In this document: positions 35,269 through 45,140 of the stretch, in pieces
Numbering within the stretch: position 1 is the stretch's first letter
How the letters are laid out: every line of letters starts with the position of its first letter
Assembly: GCA_030053945.1 (NCBI GenBank)
Contig: JASGCW010000004.1
Span: forward strand, 1 to 64,000
Origin: Limnohabitans sp.
GTDB taxonomy: Bacteria; Bacteroidota; Bacteroidia; Flavobacteriales; Flavobacteriaceae
DNA length: 64,000 bases
Reading direction: 5' to 3'
Position numbers and translations under genes: made by a program
The notes under the pieces: model-generated
Told to the model about the DNA's origin: nothing
Database searches by the model: none
What the model saw: the letters and a program-made list of their open reading frames with translations, nothing else

Positions 35269-38136
35269 ATGTCTGAAGGAACAATAAGAATAAACAAAGT
35301 TTTAAGGGAATTTAATATTTCGTTAGAGAGAGCTGTAGATTTTTTAAAGGAAAAAGGATTCACTATAGAGTCTAATCCAAATACAAAAATTACGGACGAA
35401 ATATATAATGTCCTGTCTAATCAATTTGCTGGAGACAAAGGGAATAAAGATGCTTCAAAAGAAGTGAGTGAAGAAAAACGCAAAGAGAAAGAGGCATTAC
35501 GTTTAGAGCGTGAACACGAACTTGAAGAAAAAAGAAAAGAAGAAGAGCGTCTTCGTCAGGAAGTAATTAAGGCTAAAGCAGCTGCTGTTACTGGACCAAA
35601 ACAGGTGGGTAAAATTGATTTAAATCCAATTAAACCAGTTGCTAAACCTGTGGTTGTAGAGACGCCTAAACCTGTTCAACTTGAAGAAAAAGTTGAAGAA
35701 AAAGTTGAGGAAGTAAAAGCAGCACCACAGGTAGTTGTCGAGAAAATAGAGCCTGTCGAGAAGATAGTGAAAATTCAAAAAGTAGAAAAAATAGAAGTTG
35801 AGAAACCTGTTGTAAAGGAAAAAGTTGAAAAACCTGTAGAAGCTAAACCTTCAAAACCTTCAGTTGAAGGAGTTCCTACGGAAGAAACTTATGAAACTCA
35901 ATATCAAAAATTATCTGGTACTACATTTACAGGGCAAACAATTGATTTGTCACAATTTAATAAGCCTAAAAAGAAGCCAGAAGATAGAAATAACAACAGA
36001 CAAGGCGGAGGAAATCAAAATAATGCAGGAGCAGATAAGAAAAAGAGAAATAGAATTCCTTCTAAACCTGGTCAAGGTGTTCAAGGTGGTCAAGGCGGCG
36101 GACAAGCTATTCAGCCTAATCAAGGTCAAAACAGACAAGGTCAAGGCGGTGGCTTTAACAAAGGTGGTGGTAATAAACCTTTTAATAAAGGTAATAACAA
36201 TCAACGTCCTGCCATTGTAAAAGTTGAGCCTACTGAAGAAGAAGTAAAAAATCAAATTAAAGAAACTCTTGAAAGACTTCAAGGGAAAGGAAATAAATCG
36301 AAAGCGGCTAAATACCGTCGTGACAAACGTGATACGCATCGTGAAAGAAATGAAGCTGAATTGCAAGCTCAGGAGGAAGGAAGCAAAATACTTAAAGTAA
36401 CTGAATTCGTTACTGTAGGTGAGATTGCAACTATGATGGATGTGCCTATTACCAAAGTGATAGGAACTTGTATGTCATTAGGTATAATGGTGACAATGAA
36501 TCAGCGTCTTGATGCAGAAACATTAACTATTGTTGCTGACGAATTTGGTTATGAGGTTGAATTTACAACAGCAGATATCGAAGAAAATATTGAAGTTGTA
36601 GAAGATAAACCAGAAGATTTAAAAGGAAGAGCGCCAATTGTAACTGTGATGGGTCACGTTGACCACGGTAAAACGTCTTTACTTGACTATATCCGTAAAG
36701 CAAATGTAATTGCGGGTGAATCTGGTGGTATTACACAACATATTGGAGCTTATGGGGTAGAGTTAGAAGATGGTCAAGAGATTACATTCTTAGATACACC
36801 TGGTCACGAAGCGTTTACCGCAATGCGTGCACGTGGTGCACAAGTAACTGATATTGCAATTATCGTAGTTGCAGCCGATGATGATATCATGCCACAAACA
36901 AAAGAGGCTATTAGTCATGCGCAAGCAGCAGGTGTTCCTATCATCTTTGCTATCAATAAAATTGATAAACCAACAGCGAATCCTGAGAAAATAAAAGAAA
37001 AATTAGCAGCAATGAACTTCCTTGTTGAAGAATGGGGAGGAAAATATCAATCGCATGATATCTCTGCTAAAATGGGAATAGGAGTAAAAGAATTACTTGA
37101 AAAAGTATTGCTTGAAGCCGAAATATTAGAACTTAAAGCTAATCCAACTAAACCAGCAGTAGGAACTGTAGTAGAAGCATTTTTAGATAAAGGTCGTGGA
37201 TATGTTTCTACGGTATTGGTTCAAGCGGGCACTATGCGTGTTGGTGATTATGTATTAGCAGGTAAGCATCATGGTAAAATTCGTGCAATGCATGATGAAC
37301 GTGGGAAAAATGTAAAAGAAGCAGGGCCTTCAACACCAGTTTCCATTCTAGGATTAGATGGTGCGCCTACAGCAGGTGATAAGTTTAATGTATTTGAAGA
37401 TGAAAGAGAAGCAAAACAAATTGCTGCGAAACGTATTCAGTTAATTAGAGAGCAATCTGTACGTGCAACTAAACATATTACATTAGTAGAAATTGGTCGT
37501 CGTATTGCATTAGGTCAATTTAAAGAGCTTAATATAATTATTAAAGGGGATGTGGATGGATCTGTTGAAGCATTATCTGATTCATTCTCTAAATTATCAA
37601 CGGAAGAAATTCAAGTTAAGATTATCCTTAAAGGTGTTGGAGCAATTACAGAGTCTGATGTAATGTTGGCATCTGCTTCAGATGCGATTATTATCGGATT
37701 TAATGTTCGTCCTCAAGGAAATGCTAAACAATTAGCTGAAAAAGAAGAAATCGATATCCGTCATTATTCAATTATCTATGCAGCTATAGATGATTTAAAA
37801 GATGCTATGGAAGGTATGCTTTCTCCAGAGATGAAAGAAGAAATTACTGGTACTGCAGAAATCAGAGAATTATTCAAAATTTCTAAAGTGGGAACTATTG
37901 CAGGATGTATGGTAACTGACGGTAAGATTGCAAGAGCAAACAAAATCCGCTTAATACGTGAAGGGGTTGTTGTTTACACTGGTGAATTGATAGCGCTTAA
38001 ACGATTTAAAGACGATGTGAAAGAAGTTTCTAAAGGATATGATTGTGGTATGCAAATTAAAGGCTACAACGATATTCAGGAATACGATATCATTGAAGGA
38101 TTTACTGAAGTTGCAGTGAAGAAGAAATTGAAATAA
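35269..38136 (+). CDS. infB: Translation initiation factor IF-2
   Basis: 955 residues. The N-terminal domain (to ~350) is long and Lys/Glu/Val-rich, then Gln/Gly/Asn-rich ([23 protein letters not shown]). The G domain has GHVDHGKTS (P-loop, residue ~462), [16 protein letters not shown] (G3) and NKID (G4). Domains II, III and the fMet-tRNA-binding C2 domain ([18 protein letters not shown]) follow. It places initiator tRNA on the ribosome. Third gene of rimP-nusA-infB and ended by a strong terminator. Confidence 0.97.
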   Translation: MSEGTIRINKVLREFNISLERAVDFLKEKGFTIESNPNTKITDEIYNVLSNQFAGDKGNKDASKEVSEEKRKEKEALRLEREHELEEKRKEEERLRQEVIKAKAAAVTGPKQVGKIDLNPIKPVAKPVVVETPKPVQLEEKVEEKVEEVKAAPQVVVEKIEPVEKIVKIQKVEKIEVEKPVVKEKVEKPVEAKPSKPSVEGVPTEETYETQYQKLSGTTFTGQTIDLSQFNKPKKKPEDRNNNRQGGGNQNNAGADKKKRNRIPSKPGQGVQGGQGGGQAIQPNQGQNRQGQGGGFNKGGGNKPFNKGNNNQRPAIVKVEPTEEEVKNQIKETLERLQGKGNKSKAAKYRRDKRDTHRERNEAELQAQEEGSKILKVTEFVTVGEIATMMDVPITKVIGTCMSLGIMVTMNQRLDAETLTIVADEFGYEVEFTTADIEENIEVVEDKPEDLKGRAPIVTVMGHVDHGKTSLLDYIRKANVIAGESGGITQHIGAYGVELEDGQEITFLDTPGHEAFTAMRARGAQVTDIAIIVVAADDDIMPQTKEAISHAQAAGVPIIFAINKIDKPTANPEKIKEKLAAMNFLVEEWGGKYQSHDISAKMGIGVKELLEKVLLEAEILELKANPTKPAVGTVVEAFLDKGRGYVSTVLVQAGTMRVGDYVLAGKHHGKIRAMHDERGKNVKEAGPSTPVSILGLDGAPTAGDKFNVFEDEREAKQIAAKRIQLIREQSVRATKHITLVEIGRRIALGQFKELNIIIKGDVDGSVEALSDSFSKLSTEEIQVKIILKGVGAITESDVMLASASDAIIIGFNVRPQGNAKQLAEKEEIDIRHYSIIYAAIDDLKDAMEGMLSPEMKEEITGTAEIRELFKISKVGTIAGCMVTDGKIARANKIRLIREGVVVYTGELIALKRFKDDVKEVSKGYDCGMQIKGYNDIQEYDIIEGFTEVAVKKKLK

Positions 38137-38142
38137 AAAATA

Positions 38143-38172
38143 AAATCCCGATTCAATCGGGATTTATTTTTT
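38143..38172. terminator. Bidirectional terminator infB/folA
   Basis: AAATCCCGAT-TCA-ATCGGGATTT (10-bp stem) with A-rich and T-rich flanks; the T run overlaps the folA stop codon. Confidence 0.88.
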
Positions 38173-38649
38173 TAGGTAGGTTTCAAAAGTAAAACTGTAT
38201 TTGTGTTTTTCATCCATATCGTGAAATTCAGATTTTGTTAATTCCCATTTATCTAAATCAATTTCAGGAAAAAAAGTATCTGCCTCAAAAGTGTGATGCA
38301 CACGTGTTAATTCAATACAATCAGCGGTTTCGATGCTTTGTTTGTAAATTTCACCGCCTCCTATTATAAAGGTTGTTTCGTTTTTTGGACAGGTTTCAAT
38401 AGCTTTAGCAATATTGTTTACAACTATGCAACCGTCTGGAGCTTGATAATTTTCACTTCGTGTAATGATTACGTGAGTTCTATTAGGAAGTGGTTTGGGG
38501 AAACTTTCAAACGTTTTACGACCCATTATAATATAATGCCCAGTAGTAAGTGATTTGAATCGCTTGAAATCATCTGGTAAATGCCAGAGCAAATCGTTGT
38601 CTTTGCCTAATTCGTTTTTTTGTCCAGCAGCGGCTATTAGTGTAATCAT
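38164..38649 (-). CDS. folA: Dihydrofolate reductase
   Basis: 161 residues from the ATG at 38649 (MITLIAAAGQKNELGKDNDL); a TTG at 38655 adds only two residues. Reduces dihydrofolate to tetrahydrofolate with NADPH. LLWHLPDDFKRFKSLT holds the substrate-binding Asp, IIMGRKTFESFP is the NADPH site, and FIIGGGEIYKQ is the conserved G-G-x-x-[IV]-Y segment. Last gene of a tight minus-strand unit that starts with thyA, which makes the dihydrofolate that FolA consumes. Confidence 0.96.
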   Translation of the reverse strand: MITLIAAAGQKNELGKDNDLLWHLPDDFKRFKSLTTGHYIIMGRKTFESFPKPLPNRTHVIITRSENYQAPDGCIVVNNIAKAIETCPKNETTFIIGGGEIYKQSIETADCIELTRVHHTFEADTFFPEIDLDKWELTKSEFHDMDEKHKYSFTFETYLKK

Positions 38650-38660
38650 TAGCAATGAAT

Positions 38661-39641
38661 TTATTCAGCAGGAATACTAAGTGCAATTGGTAGCATATAT
38701 TTTGTTCTCGTAACTCGACCTCTCATTTTACCTGGTAAGAATTTAGGGGCTCTTTTTAATGTTCTTATAGCTTCATCTCCTGTTCCATAGCCTAAATCTT
38801 TTAAAACTCTTATATCTCCAAATGAGCCATCAGTTTCAATAACAAATTCAACAATCACTCTTCCTTCAATTGAGGTGGTTATTGTTTCTGCTATTTGATC
38901 TGTGTGATAATTTCTTTGAATATATTTTAAGAAAGTAGAAATTCCTCCACTAGGTTCAGCAACTACTAATTGCTCGGTATATATGTAAGGATTATAATCA
39001 TCATCATAACTGCACCCTTCAATTAACTCACCATTTGAATAATTTTCAGTAAACGTTAGAAGGCAGTTTACGTCTTTTGAATAGCTTTCTTTACCTTCCC
39101 ATTGTCCTTCTCTTAAGCCATTTTTAATGAAGCCTTTTTCTGCTAAAAAATATTTTTCTTTTAAAGTGGTTAGTGAATAGAAACCATTTCCATTTGTTAC
39201 TGTTTGTTTTCCATTTGGATTCCAAAAAGAAACAATTATATGATTCCATTTTTTATCTGTCTCTATGTTTTCACCTTCAGCTGCTTTCTTTCCATTTTCA
39301 TAATATTCAACAAATTTCCCATTTTTTTGCGAAAGGCTATCATATTGAATTATTTCCCTAGTGTTACCGTTTTTATAATAGCTTTTGAATTCACCTACAT
39401 TTTTTTTATAAGTTTTGTCAACAGAGAAACCTTCCTCATACACTTGGTCGAACTTATCATAATATAAATATTTATATGTTTTTTGAGAATTATTATAATC
39501 TTTAACTATTTTATAATAATGATAGTTGTCTTTTGTAGCGATGTGTCCTATAGAATCATAATAAAATACTCTATCATTTTCTTCTTGGCTAAAAGAAACA
39601 AATGGAATTGATAGAAGTATAACTAAAAGTATGTTTTTCAT
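38661..39641 (-). CDS. Secreted MORN-like / TonB-C-terminal-domain protein
   Basis: 326 residues with a signal peptide (MKNILLVILLSIPFVSFSQ). The middle contains variants of the toxin-antidote/MORN pattern (GEFKSYYKNGNTREIIQYD, GKFVEYYENGKKAAEG, LREGQWEGKESY). The last ~95 residues (GRVIVEFVIETDGSFGDIRV, LPGKMRGRVTRTKYMLPIA) form the TonB C-terminal fold. Because it has no membrane anchor or TonB proline-rich region, it is not an energy transducer; it probably acts freely in the periplasm. It is 11 bases upstream of folA and 7 bases downstream of the 2TM gene. Confidence 0.82.
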   Translation of the reverse strand: MKNILLVILLSIPFVSFSQEENDRVFYYDSIGHIATKDNYHYYKIVKDYNNSQKTYKYLYYDKFDQVYEEGFSVDKTYKKNVGEFKSYYKNGNTREIIQYDSLSQKNGKFVEYYENGKKAAEGENIETDKKWNHIIVSFWNPNGKQTVTNGNGFYSLTTLKEKYFLAEKGFIKNGLREGQWEGKESYSKDVNCLLTFTENYSNGELIEGCSYDDDYNPYIYTEQLVVAEPSGGISTFLKYIQRNYHTDQIAETITTSIEGRVIVEFVIETDGSFGDIRVLKDLGYGTGDEAIRTLKRAPKFLPGKMRGRVTRTKYMLPIALSIPAE

Positions 39642-39648
39642 TTGATGT

Positions 39649-39975
39649 TTAGTTCTTATTATCTAAATCCTTTTCTAATTGCTCAATTCTTCTTTCTTGC
39701 TTAGCAATAAGTTTATCAATTTGTGCGCGTTCCCATTTCTTATTCATAAAGCTATCAGTAATAAAAACCCTAATGAAATGCAATACAAAAAGAAAAATCC
39801 AACTAGCAATTGCCCATAACGACCAATGTATTTCAGGTAAAACTCCTAACAAATAGTTAAGCGAAAGCAGAAATAGACTACCTACAATTAAAACTACAAA
39901 ATGAAAATACAATCTCTTTTTTTGTTTGAGTCGTAAGCGAGCGTATTCGTATAGTTCGTGTTGGGTAGTGTCCAT
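39649..39975 (-). CDS. 2TM-domain membrane protein
   Basis: 108 residues from the ATG at 39975 (MDTTQHELYEYARLRLKQKK); the alternative TTG at 39987 would overlap the preceding gene. Two transmembrane helices (FHFVVLIVGSLFLLSLNYLL and WSLWAIASWIFLFVLHFIRV) and a charged coiled tail (IDKLIAKQERRIEQLEKD) match the 2TM family of Bacteroidota. Function unknown; some members are fused to LytTR regulators. Single-base gap from the TonB-C gene upstream. Confidence 0.85.
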   Translation of the reverse strand: MDTTQHELYEYARLRLKQKKRLYFHFVVLIVGSLFLLSLNYLLGVLPEIHWSLWAIASWIFLFVLHFIRVFITDSFMNKKWERAQIDKLIAKQERRIEQLEKDLDNKN

Positions 39976-39976
39976 A

Positions 39977-40393
39977 TTATTTTGCAACTATATTAATAGC
40001 GATTGGAAGCACATATCGAGCTTTGACTTTTTCTCCTTTAATTTCTCCAGGTTTCCATTTTTTGCAATTAGAAACTACTCTTTGTGCTTCTTCATCAAGA
40101 CCATACCCTAAACCTCTAACTACTTTAATGTCGATTACACTTCCATCTTTTTCAATTACAAATTCTACAAAAATTTTGCCTTGAATAGTTTGTTTTGCTG
40201 CTTGGGGTGGTATTGTGAAATTTTTAGCTATGTATTCTCTGAATCCTTGAATGCCTCCTTCATATTCAGGTTGGTATTCTATTGTGGCAGATGAATATAT
40301 TATATCTTCGCTTTTGTTTTTCGAATCAGTTTTTATTTCTTGGCTAAAAGCACTAATGGTTAGAAATAGTATTGCTATTTTATAAATTTTCAT
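39977..40393 (-). CDS. Small secreted TonB-C-terminal-domain protein
   Basis: 138 residues from the ATG at 40393 (MKIYKIAILFLTISAFSQ signal peptide). The frame extends to 40444, overlapping thyA, but the signal peptide marks the true start. Most of the mature protein is one TonB C-terminal domain (GKIFVEFVIEKDGSVIDIKV, WKPGEIKGEKVKARYVLPIA), the same fold as the protein two genes downstream. No anchor, so periplasmic. 10 bases after the thyA stop. Confidence 0.85.
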   Translation of the reverse strand: MKIYKIAILFLTISAFSQEIKTDSKNKSEDIIYSSATIEYQPEYEGGIQGFREYIAKNFTIPPQAAKQTIQGKIFVEFVIEKDGSVIDIKVVRGLGYGLDEEAQRVVSNCKKWKPGEIKGEKVKARYVLPIAINIVAK

Positions 40394-40403
40394 ACATATT
40401 AAT

Positions 40404-41228
40404 TTAAATAGCGACTTTCCCTTTAATATGAGGGTGTGGGTCATAATCTTCTAGAGTAAAATCTTCAAAAGTAAAATCGAAAATATTTTTTATATCAGGA
40501 TTTAAAATCATTCTTGGCAATGGTCTTGGTTCACGAGATAATTGTAATTCTAATTGCTCTATATGGTTGTTGTAAATGTGCGCATCGCCAAAGGTATGTA
40601 TGAATTCTCCTAGTTGTAAGTCACAAACCTGAGCAATCATCATTGTAAACAAAGCGTAGGAAGCAATATTGAAAGGAACTCCTAAAAAAATATCGGCACT
40701 TCTTTGGTATAACTGACACGAAAGTTTTCCATCGGCAACATAAAACTGAAAGAAAGCGTGGCAAGGTGGTAATGCAGCTTTGTTATTTGCTACATTTTCA
40801 GAAAATGATTTTTTGTCATCCGGCAATACAGAAGGATTCCAAGCGGAAACTAACATTCTTCGGCTATTAGGATTCTTTTTTAATGTCTCAATAAGTTCAG
40901 AAATTTGATCAATTTCTTCGCTATTCCAGTTGCGCCATTGATGACCATAAACAGGGCCTAAGTTTCCATTTTCATCAGCCCATTCGTCCCATATTCTAAC
41001 ACCATTTTCTTTCAGATATGCAATGTTAGTATCTCCTTTTAAAAACCACAATAGTTCATATATAATCGATTTTAGATGTAGTTTTTTTGTGGTAACCATA
41101 GGGAAACCTTCACTTAAGTCAAAACGCATTTGATAACCAAAAACACTTTTTGTTCCAGTTCCTGTTCTATCTCCTTTTTGATTTCCGTTCTCAAGAACGT
41201 GTTTTACTAAATCTAAATACTGTTTCAC
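40404..41228 (-). CDS. thyA: Thymidylate synthase
   Basis: 274 residues, starting with GTG at 41228 ([15 protein letters not shown], like the E. coli enzyme). It methylates dUMP with methylenetetrahydrofolate and releases dihydrofolate. Catalytic Cys lies in [38 protein letters not shown] and [20 protein letters not shown] are also visible. First gene of the unit thyA, TonB-C, 2TM, TonB-C, folA (gaps of 10, 1, 7 and 11 bases). Confidence 0.97.
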   Translation of the reverse strand: MKQYLDLVKHVLENGNQKGDRTGTGTKSVFGYQMRFDLSEGFPMVTTKKLHLKSIIYELLWFLKGDTNIAYLKENGVRIWDEWADENGNLGPVYGHQWRNWNSEEIDQISELIETLKKNPNSRRMLVSAWNPSVLPDDKKSFSENVANNKAALPPCHAFFQFYVADGKLSCQLYQRSADIFLGVPFNIASYALFTMMIAQVCDLQLGEFIHTFGDAHIYNNHIEQLELQLSREPRPLPRMILNPDIKNIFDFTFEDFTLEDYDPHPHIKGKVAI

Positions 41229-41324
41229 TGTTTTGTTGTTTTATTTGTTTGCTTCGTCCGTTTGCTATCGCTCGGGCGGGTTTCAAGTTTATCTGAACAC
41301 TGTAAACTGATACTGCATACTTAT

Positions 41325-41942
41325 CTAAGATTCTCTTTTTGAAATCTCGTCTCTAATTTTTGCTGCTTTTTCATAGTCTTCATCTTGTACCGCTTGTTCT
41401 AATAAGTCGTGTAATTCAGAAAGACTGTATTTAGCATACATATTTTTTGTGTCTTCTTCTCCTAAACCAAATGTCTCCGGAGTGCTAAGAACATCGTCTT
41501 CGTTTTCTGAAGGAGCTTCTTCTGGATTAACTTTTAAATAAATTCCTGCTTTATCTAAAATGTTTTTATAAGTAAAAATTGGTGCGTTAAATCGTAATGC
41601 TAATGCAATGGCATCAGATGTTCTTGCGTCAATAATTTCTTCAATTTTATCACGCTCACAAATCATACTTGAATAAAAAACTCCATCTACAAGCTTGTGA
41701 ATAATAACTTGTTTAATGACAATGTCGAATCTTTCGGCAAAGTTTTTAAATAAATCGTGGGTTAATGGTCTTGGAGGTTTAATCTCTTTTTCTAAAGCTA
41801 TGGCTATAGATTGAGCCTCAAAAGCTCCAATTACAATTGGTAGTTTTCTGTCTCCATCTACTTCATTAAGTATTAATGCGTATGCGCCATTTTGTGTTTG
41901 GCTATAAGAAATTCCTTTTATTGATAGTTTAACTAAACTCAT
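41325..41942 (-). CDS. Bifunctional nuclease (BFN, DUF151) with C-terminal UVR motif
   Basis: 205 residues. The first ~145 residues (VKLSIKGISYSQTQNGAYAL, VDGDRKLPIVIGAFEAQSIA, DARTSDAIALALRFNAPIF) are the bifunctional-nuclease domain described from plants and Mycobacterium/Thermotoga structures. The last 45 residues (LHDLLEQAVQDEDYEKAAKI) are a UvrB/UvrC-interaction motif. The nuclease function is from the family, and catalytic residues are not confirmed here. Solo gene; the etf operon terminator lies 60 bases upstream of its start. Confidence 0.85.
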   Translation of the reverse strand: MSLVKLSIKGISYSQTQNGAYALILNEVDGDRKLPIVIGAFEAQSIAIALEKEIKPPRPLTHDLFKNFAERFDIVIKQVIIHKLVDGVFYSSMICERDKIEEIIDARTSDAIALALRFNAPIFTYKNILDKAGIYLKVNPEEAPSENEDDVLSTPETFGLGEEDTKNMYAKYSLSELHDLLEQAVQDEDYEKAAKIRDEISKRES

Positions 41943-42000
41943 TTTTTAGGCTGTGAATTATCCCTGCAAAGTAACAAAAAAGTTTGTCTTTATAAATAAA

Positions 42001-42029
42001 AAAAGAGTCGCAATTTGCGACTCTTTTTA
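42001..42029 (-). terminator. Terminator after etfA
   Basis: AAAAGAGTCGCA-ATT-TGCGACTCTTTT, a 12-bp stem with A/T flanks, between etfA (stop at 42053) and the BFN gene start. Serves the etfBA transcript on the minus strand. Confidence 0.88.
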
Positions 42030-42052
42030 AGATAGTTTTCTAATTAAACTAT

Positions 42053-43021
42053 TTATGAGTTTTGAGCTTTGAAAGCTTTTAGTTTTTCGATTAAAGCAGG
42101 TACTACTTGGAAAGCATCTCCAACTACTCCATAATCAGCTACTTTGAAGAAAGGTGCTTCAGGGTCAGAATTGATGGCTACTTTTACTTTAGAAGAGTTT
42201 ACTCCAGCAATATGCTGAATTGCTCCAGAAATACCTACAGCAATGTATAAGTTGGTAGCAACTGGTTTACCAGTTTGTCCAACGTGCTCGCTGTGAGGTC
42301 TCCATCCTAAATCAGAAACTGGTTTAGAACACGCAGTTGCAGCACCTAAGACAGAAGCTAATTCTTCAATCATTCCCCAGTTTTCAGGGCCTTTTAATCC
42401 ACGACCACCAGAAACAACAACATCTGCATCAGCGATTGTTACTTTGCCTGAACCTTTTTCTACAGATTGTACTTGTACACCAAAATCTGCATCAGAAATA
42501 GATGGGGAAAAATCTTCAGCAGCAGCAGCTCCATTAGATTCTACTATACCAAAACTATTTTTACCTATTGCTAATACTTTAACGTCAGTATCAATTTGAG
42601 TTATGTTGAAAGCTTTGTTAGAAAAAGCATTTCTTTTTACTTGGAATGGAGATGTGCTTACTGGTAAAGCTACCACATTTGAAGCATATCCCGCATTTAA
42701 ATTTACAGCTACAAGTGGTGCAGTGTATAAGCTGTCTGTAGTAGAGGATAAAACAACAATTTTTGCTCCTACTTTTTCAGCCGCTTGTTTGATTACATCT
42801 GCATATGCTTTAGCAGTAAAGTTATTCAATTTGTCGTTTGTTACTTTCAAAACTTTATCAACACCATATTTTCCTAATTCTGAAACATCACCTGCGTTGA
42901 TTGTTAAAGCGGTAACCGTTGTACCAGTTGATTCTGCAATTTTTTTTGCGTATGAAGCTAATTCAAAAGCTACTTTTTTGAATTTTCCTTCAGCTGATTC
43001 TGCGTATATTAAGATTGACAT
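42053..43021 (-). CDS. etfA: Electron transfer flavoprotein, alpha subunit
   Basis: 322 residues. N-terminal domain MSILIYAESAEGKFKKVAFE and the C-terminal FAD-binding ETF-α signature: VSGGRGLKGPENWGMIEELA, then SDLGWRPHSEHVGQTGKPVA, LYIAVGISGAIQHIAGVNSS and AINSDPEAPFFKVADYGVVG. With EtfB it carries electrons from acyl-CoA dehydrogenases to the quinone pool. It follows etfB after 73 bases that contain degenerate CTGAACACTAA repeats. Confidence 0.96.
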   Translation of the reverse strand: MSILIYAESAEGKFKKVAFELASYAKKIAESTGTTVTALTINAGDVSELGKYGVDKVLKVTNDKLNNFTAKAYADVIKQAAEKVGAKIVVLSSTTDSLYTAPLVAVNLNAGYASNVVALPVSTSPFQVKRNAFSNKAFNITQIDTDVKVLAIGKNSFGIVESNGAAAAEDFSPSISDADFGVQVQSVEKGSGKVTIADADVVVSGGRGLKGPENWGMIEELASVLGAATACSKPVSDLGWRPHSEHVGQTGKPVATNLYIAVGISGAIQHIAGVNSSKVKVAINSDPEAPFFKVADYGVVGDAFQVVPALIEKLKAFKAQNS

Positions 43022-43054
43022 AATTTTTTTGTTTAAAGTTTTAAGTTTGAAGTT

Positions 43055-43097
43055 TCAGGTTGAATACTGAACACTAAAAACTAAATACTGATTACTA
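43055..43097. repeat. Degenerate CTGAACACTAA repeats between etfB and etfA
   Basis: Variants ctgaacactaaa, ctaaatactg and ctgattactag occur in tandem, the same family as the blocks at 6454-6599 and 7029-7126. They lie inside an operon, so they are evidently tolerated in a transcribed spacer. Confidence 0.65.
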
Positions 43098-43841
43098 GAT
43101 TACTTTTGCTTCGTTGTGTAATAAGTTAATTAATTCGTCTAAATTATCAGGACTCACTAATTTTACTGCTTGTTTAGGAGCTGGTTTTTCAAATTTAACT
43201 GCTTTAGTTGCAATTTCAGCACCTGCTGGTTCTAAAACTTGTAAAGCTTTAGTTCTAGCAGTCATAATCCCACGCATATTAGGAATACGCAAATCTTTTT
43301 CTTCAACTAAACCTTTTTGACCACCTACAATTAATGGTAATGAAGTTGAAACTGTTTCTTTTCCACCATCTATTTCACGAACAGCAGTTGCGTTTGTGCC
43401 TTCAATTTTTAAATCGATACAAGAGTTTACGAAGTTATGTCCTAAAATACCAGCAATCATTCCTGGTACCATACCACCATTATAATCTAAAGATTCTTTC
43501 CCAGCAATCACTAAATCATAACCTCCATTTTTGATTACTTCTGCTAATTGTTTTGCAACGAACATTCCGTCTGTTGGGTTTGCATTCACACGAATAGCTT
43601 CATTTGCACCTATGGCTAGAGCTTTTCTTAATGTAGGTTCTGTATCAGGTCCTCCTACATTTACAACAGTCACATTAGCTCCCTGTTGTTCTTGAAACCA
43701 AATAGCTCTTGTTAAGCCAAATTCGTCATTAGGATTAATCACATATTGTACACCAGCTGTATCAAATTCTGAATCGCCATTGGTGAAGTTGATTTTTGAA
43801 GTAGTATCAGGCACGTGGCTGATGCAAACTAATATTTTCAT
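43095..43841 (-). CDS. etfB: Electron transfer flavoprotein, beta subunit
   Basis: 248 residues. MKILVCISHVPDTTSKINF and NPNDEFGLTRAIWFQEQQGA at the start, then AIGANEAIRV, LVIAGKESLDYNGGMVPGMI and the ETF-β signature around EIDGGKETVSTSLPLIVGGQ. AMP-binding subunit and partner of EtfA. Divergent from pdhB (201-base gap) with a -7 box on its own strand. Confidence 0.95.
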   Translation of the reverse strand: MKILVCISHVPDTTSKINFTNGDSEFDTAGVQYVINPNDEFGLTRAIWFQEQQGANVTVVNVGGPDTEPTLRKALAIGANEAIRVNANPTDGMFVAKQLAEVIKNGGYDLVIAGKESLDYNGGMVPGMIAGILGHNFVNSCIDLKIEGTNATAVREIDGGKETVSTSLPLIVGGQKGLVEEKDLRIPNMRGIMTARTKALQVLEPAGAEIATKAVKFEKPAPKQAVKLVSPDNLDELINLLHNEAKVI

Positions 43842-43876
43842 TTTTTTAATATTTTAGTTTTATAAAATAAGGTTTA

Positions 43877-43884
43877 CAAAGTTA
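43877..43884 (-). promoter_or_regulatory. Putative -7 box TAACTTTG for etfBA
   Basis: Plus-strand CAAAGTTA is TAACTTTG on the minus strand, 36 bases before the etfB start. No good -33. Confidence 0.45.
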
Positions 43885-44000
43885 GAAAAAAAAATATAAA
43901 TTATTATGCGTGCATAATAAATAATTTGATAAAAGTTGTTTTTAATAAAAATTATATGATTATAATATTTTAAATTACTCAATAATGATTTAAAAATTTT

Positions 44001-44008
44001 TATTTTTG
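44001..44008 (+). promoter_or_regulatory. Putative -7 box TATTTTTG for pdhB
   Basis: Exact TANNTTTG, 35 bases before the ATG at 44043; sequence context TATTTTTGCC is shared with the box at 62600. Confidence 0.5.
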
Positions 44009-44042
44009 CCATTCAAATTTATAGAAATAAGATATAATATAT

Positions 44043-45020
44043 ATGAGAACGATACAATTTAGAGAAGCTGTTTGTGAAGCGATGAGTGAAGAAATGCGTC
44101 GTGACGAAGCGGTGTATTTGATGGGGGAGGAAGTTGCAGAATATAATGGGGCTTACAAAGCTTCTAAAGGAATGTTAGACGAATTTGGACCAAAACGTGT
44201 GATAGATACACCTATTGCAGAGTTAGGATTTGCAGGAATTGCTGTAGGTTCTGCGATGAATGGTTGTCGTCCCATTGTTGAATTTATGACGTTTAATTTT
44301 TCATTAGTTGGTATCGATCAGATTATAAATAATGCAGCAAAAATGCGTCAAATGTCTGCTGGTCAATTCCCAATGCCAATGGTTTTTAGAGGGCCAACAG
44401 CATCGGCTGGACAGTTAGGGGCTACGCATTCACAAGCTTTTGAAAATTGGTTTGCGAATACTCCTGGATTAAAAGTAGTAGTGCCTTCTACTCCTTATGA
44501 TGCTAAAGGACTATTAAAGTCAGCGATTCGTGATAATGATCCTGTAATTTTTATGGAGTCTGAGCAAATGTATGGTGATAAAGGTGAGGTGCCAGAAGGA
44601 GAATACACAATTCCGTTAGGTGTTGCAGATATTAAAAGAGAAGGTAAAGACGTGACTATTGTTTCTTTTGGAAAAATTATAAAAGAAGCATTTGTAGCTG
44701 CGGACGAATTAGAAAAAGAAGGGATTTCTTGCGAAATAATAGATTTAAGAACAGTACGTCCAATGGATTATGACTGCATAATTAATTCTGTTAAGAAAAC
44801 GAATAGATTAGTAGTTCTTGAAGAAGCTTGGCCTTTTGCATCAGTTGCTTCAGAAATTACTTATATGGTTCAAGAGAGAGCTTTTGATTATTTAGACGCA
44901 CCTATTCAGAGAATTACAACAGCAGATGCTCCAGCGCCTTATTCACCAACTCTTTTAAAAGAATGGTTGCCTAATGCACAAGATGTGGTAAAAGCTGTAA
45001 AAAAAGTTATGTACAAATAG
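44043..45020 (+). CDS. pdhB: Pyruvate dehydrogenase E1 component, beta subunit
   Basis: 325 residues. Transketolase-type fold with TPP-interacting MGEEVAEYNGAYKASKGML, ELGFAGIAVGSAMNGCRPIV, EFMTFNFSLVGIDQI and the C-terminal domain (VVLEEAWPFASVASEI). With the alpha subunit it decarboxylates pyruvate for the pyruvate dehydrogenase complex. The alpha subunit and E2 are not in this window. A related branched-chain 2-oxoacid E1β is possible, but AYKASKGMLDEFG is typical of PdhB. Confidence 0.9.
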   Translation: MRTIQFREAVCEAMSEEMRRDEAVYLMGEEVAEYNGAYKASKGMLDEFGPKRVIDTPIAELGFAGIAVGSAMNGCRPIVEFMTFNFSLVGIDQIINNAAKMRQMSAGQFPMPMVFRGPTASAGQLGATHSQAFENWFANTPGLKVVVPSTPYDAKGLLKSAIRDNDPVIFMESEQMYGDKGEVPEGEYTIPLGVADIKREGKDVTIVSFGKIIKEAFVAADELEKEGISCEIIDLRTVRPMDYDCIINSVKKTNRLVVLEEAWPFASVASEITYMVQERAFDYLDAPIQRITTADAPAPYSPTLLKEWLPNAQDVVKAVKKVMYK

Positions 45021-45041
45021 TAAAATAATATACTATATTTG

Positions 45042-45071
45042 AAACTCCATCGTTATTGATGGAGTTTTTTT
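45042..45071 (+). terminator. Terminator after pdhB
   Basis: AAACTCCATC-GTTATT-GATGGAGTTT followed by a T run, 22 bases after the pdhB stop. Confidence 0.9.
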
Positions 45072-45140
45072 AATTAATAAAGAAAGAATGGCTTAATTCT
45101 TGATGTAAAAAGGAATTTAAGTTTTGAGATAAATTTGACT

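Noticed and set aside
45130..45137. TAAATTTG as promoter of the DUF5686 gene
   Set aside because: It ends 3 bases before the ATG, and the only TTG upstream is 27 bases away.
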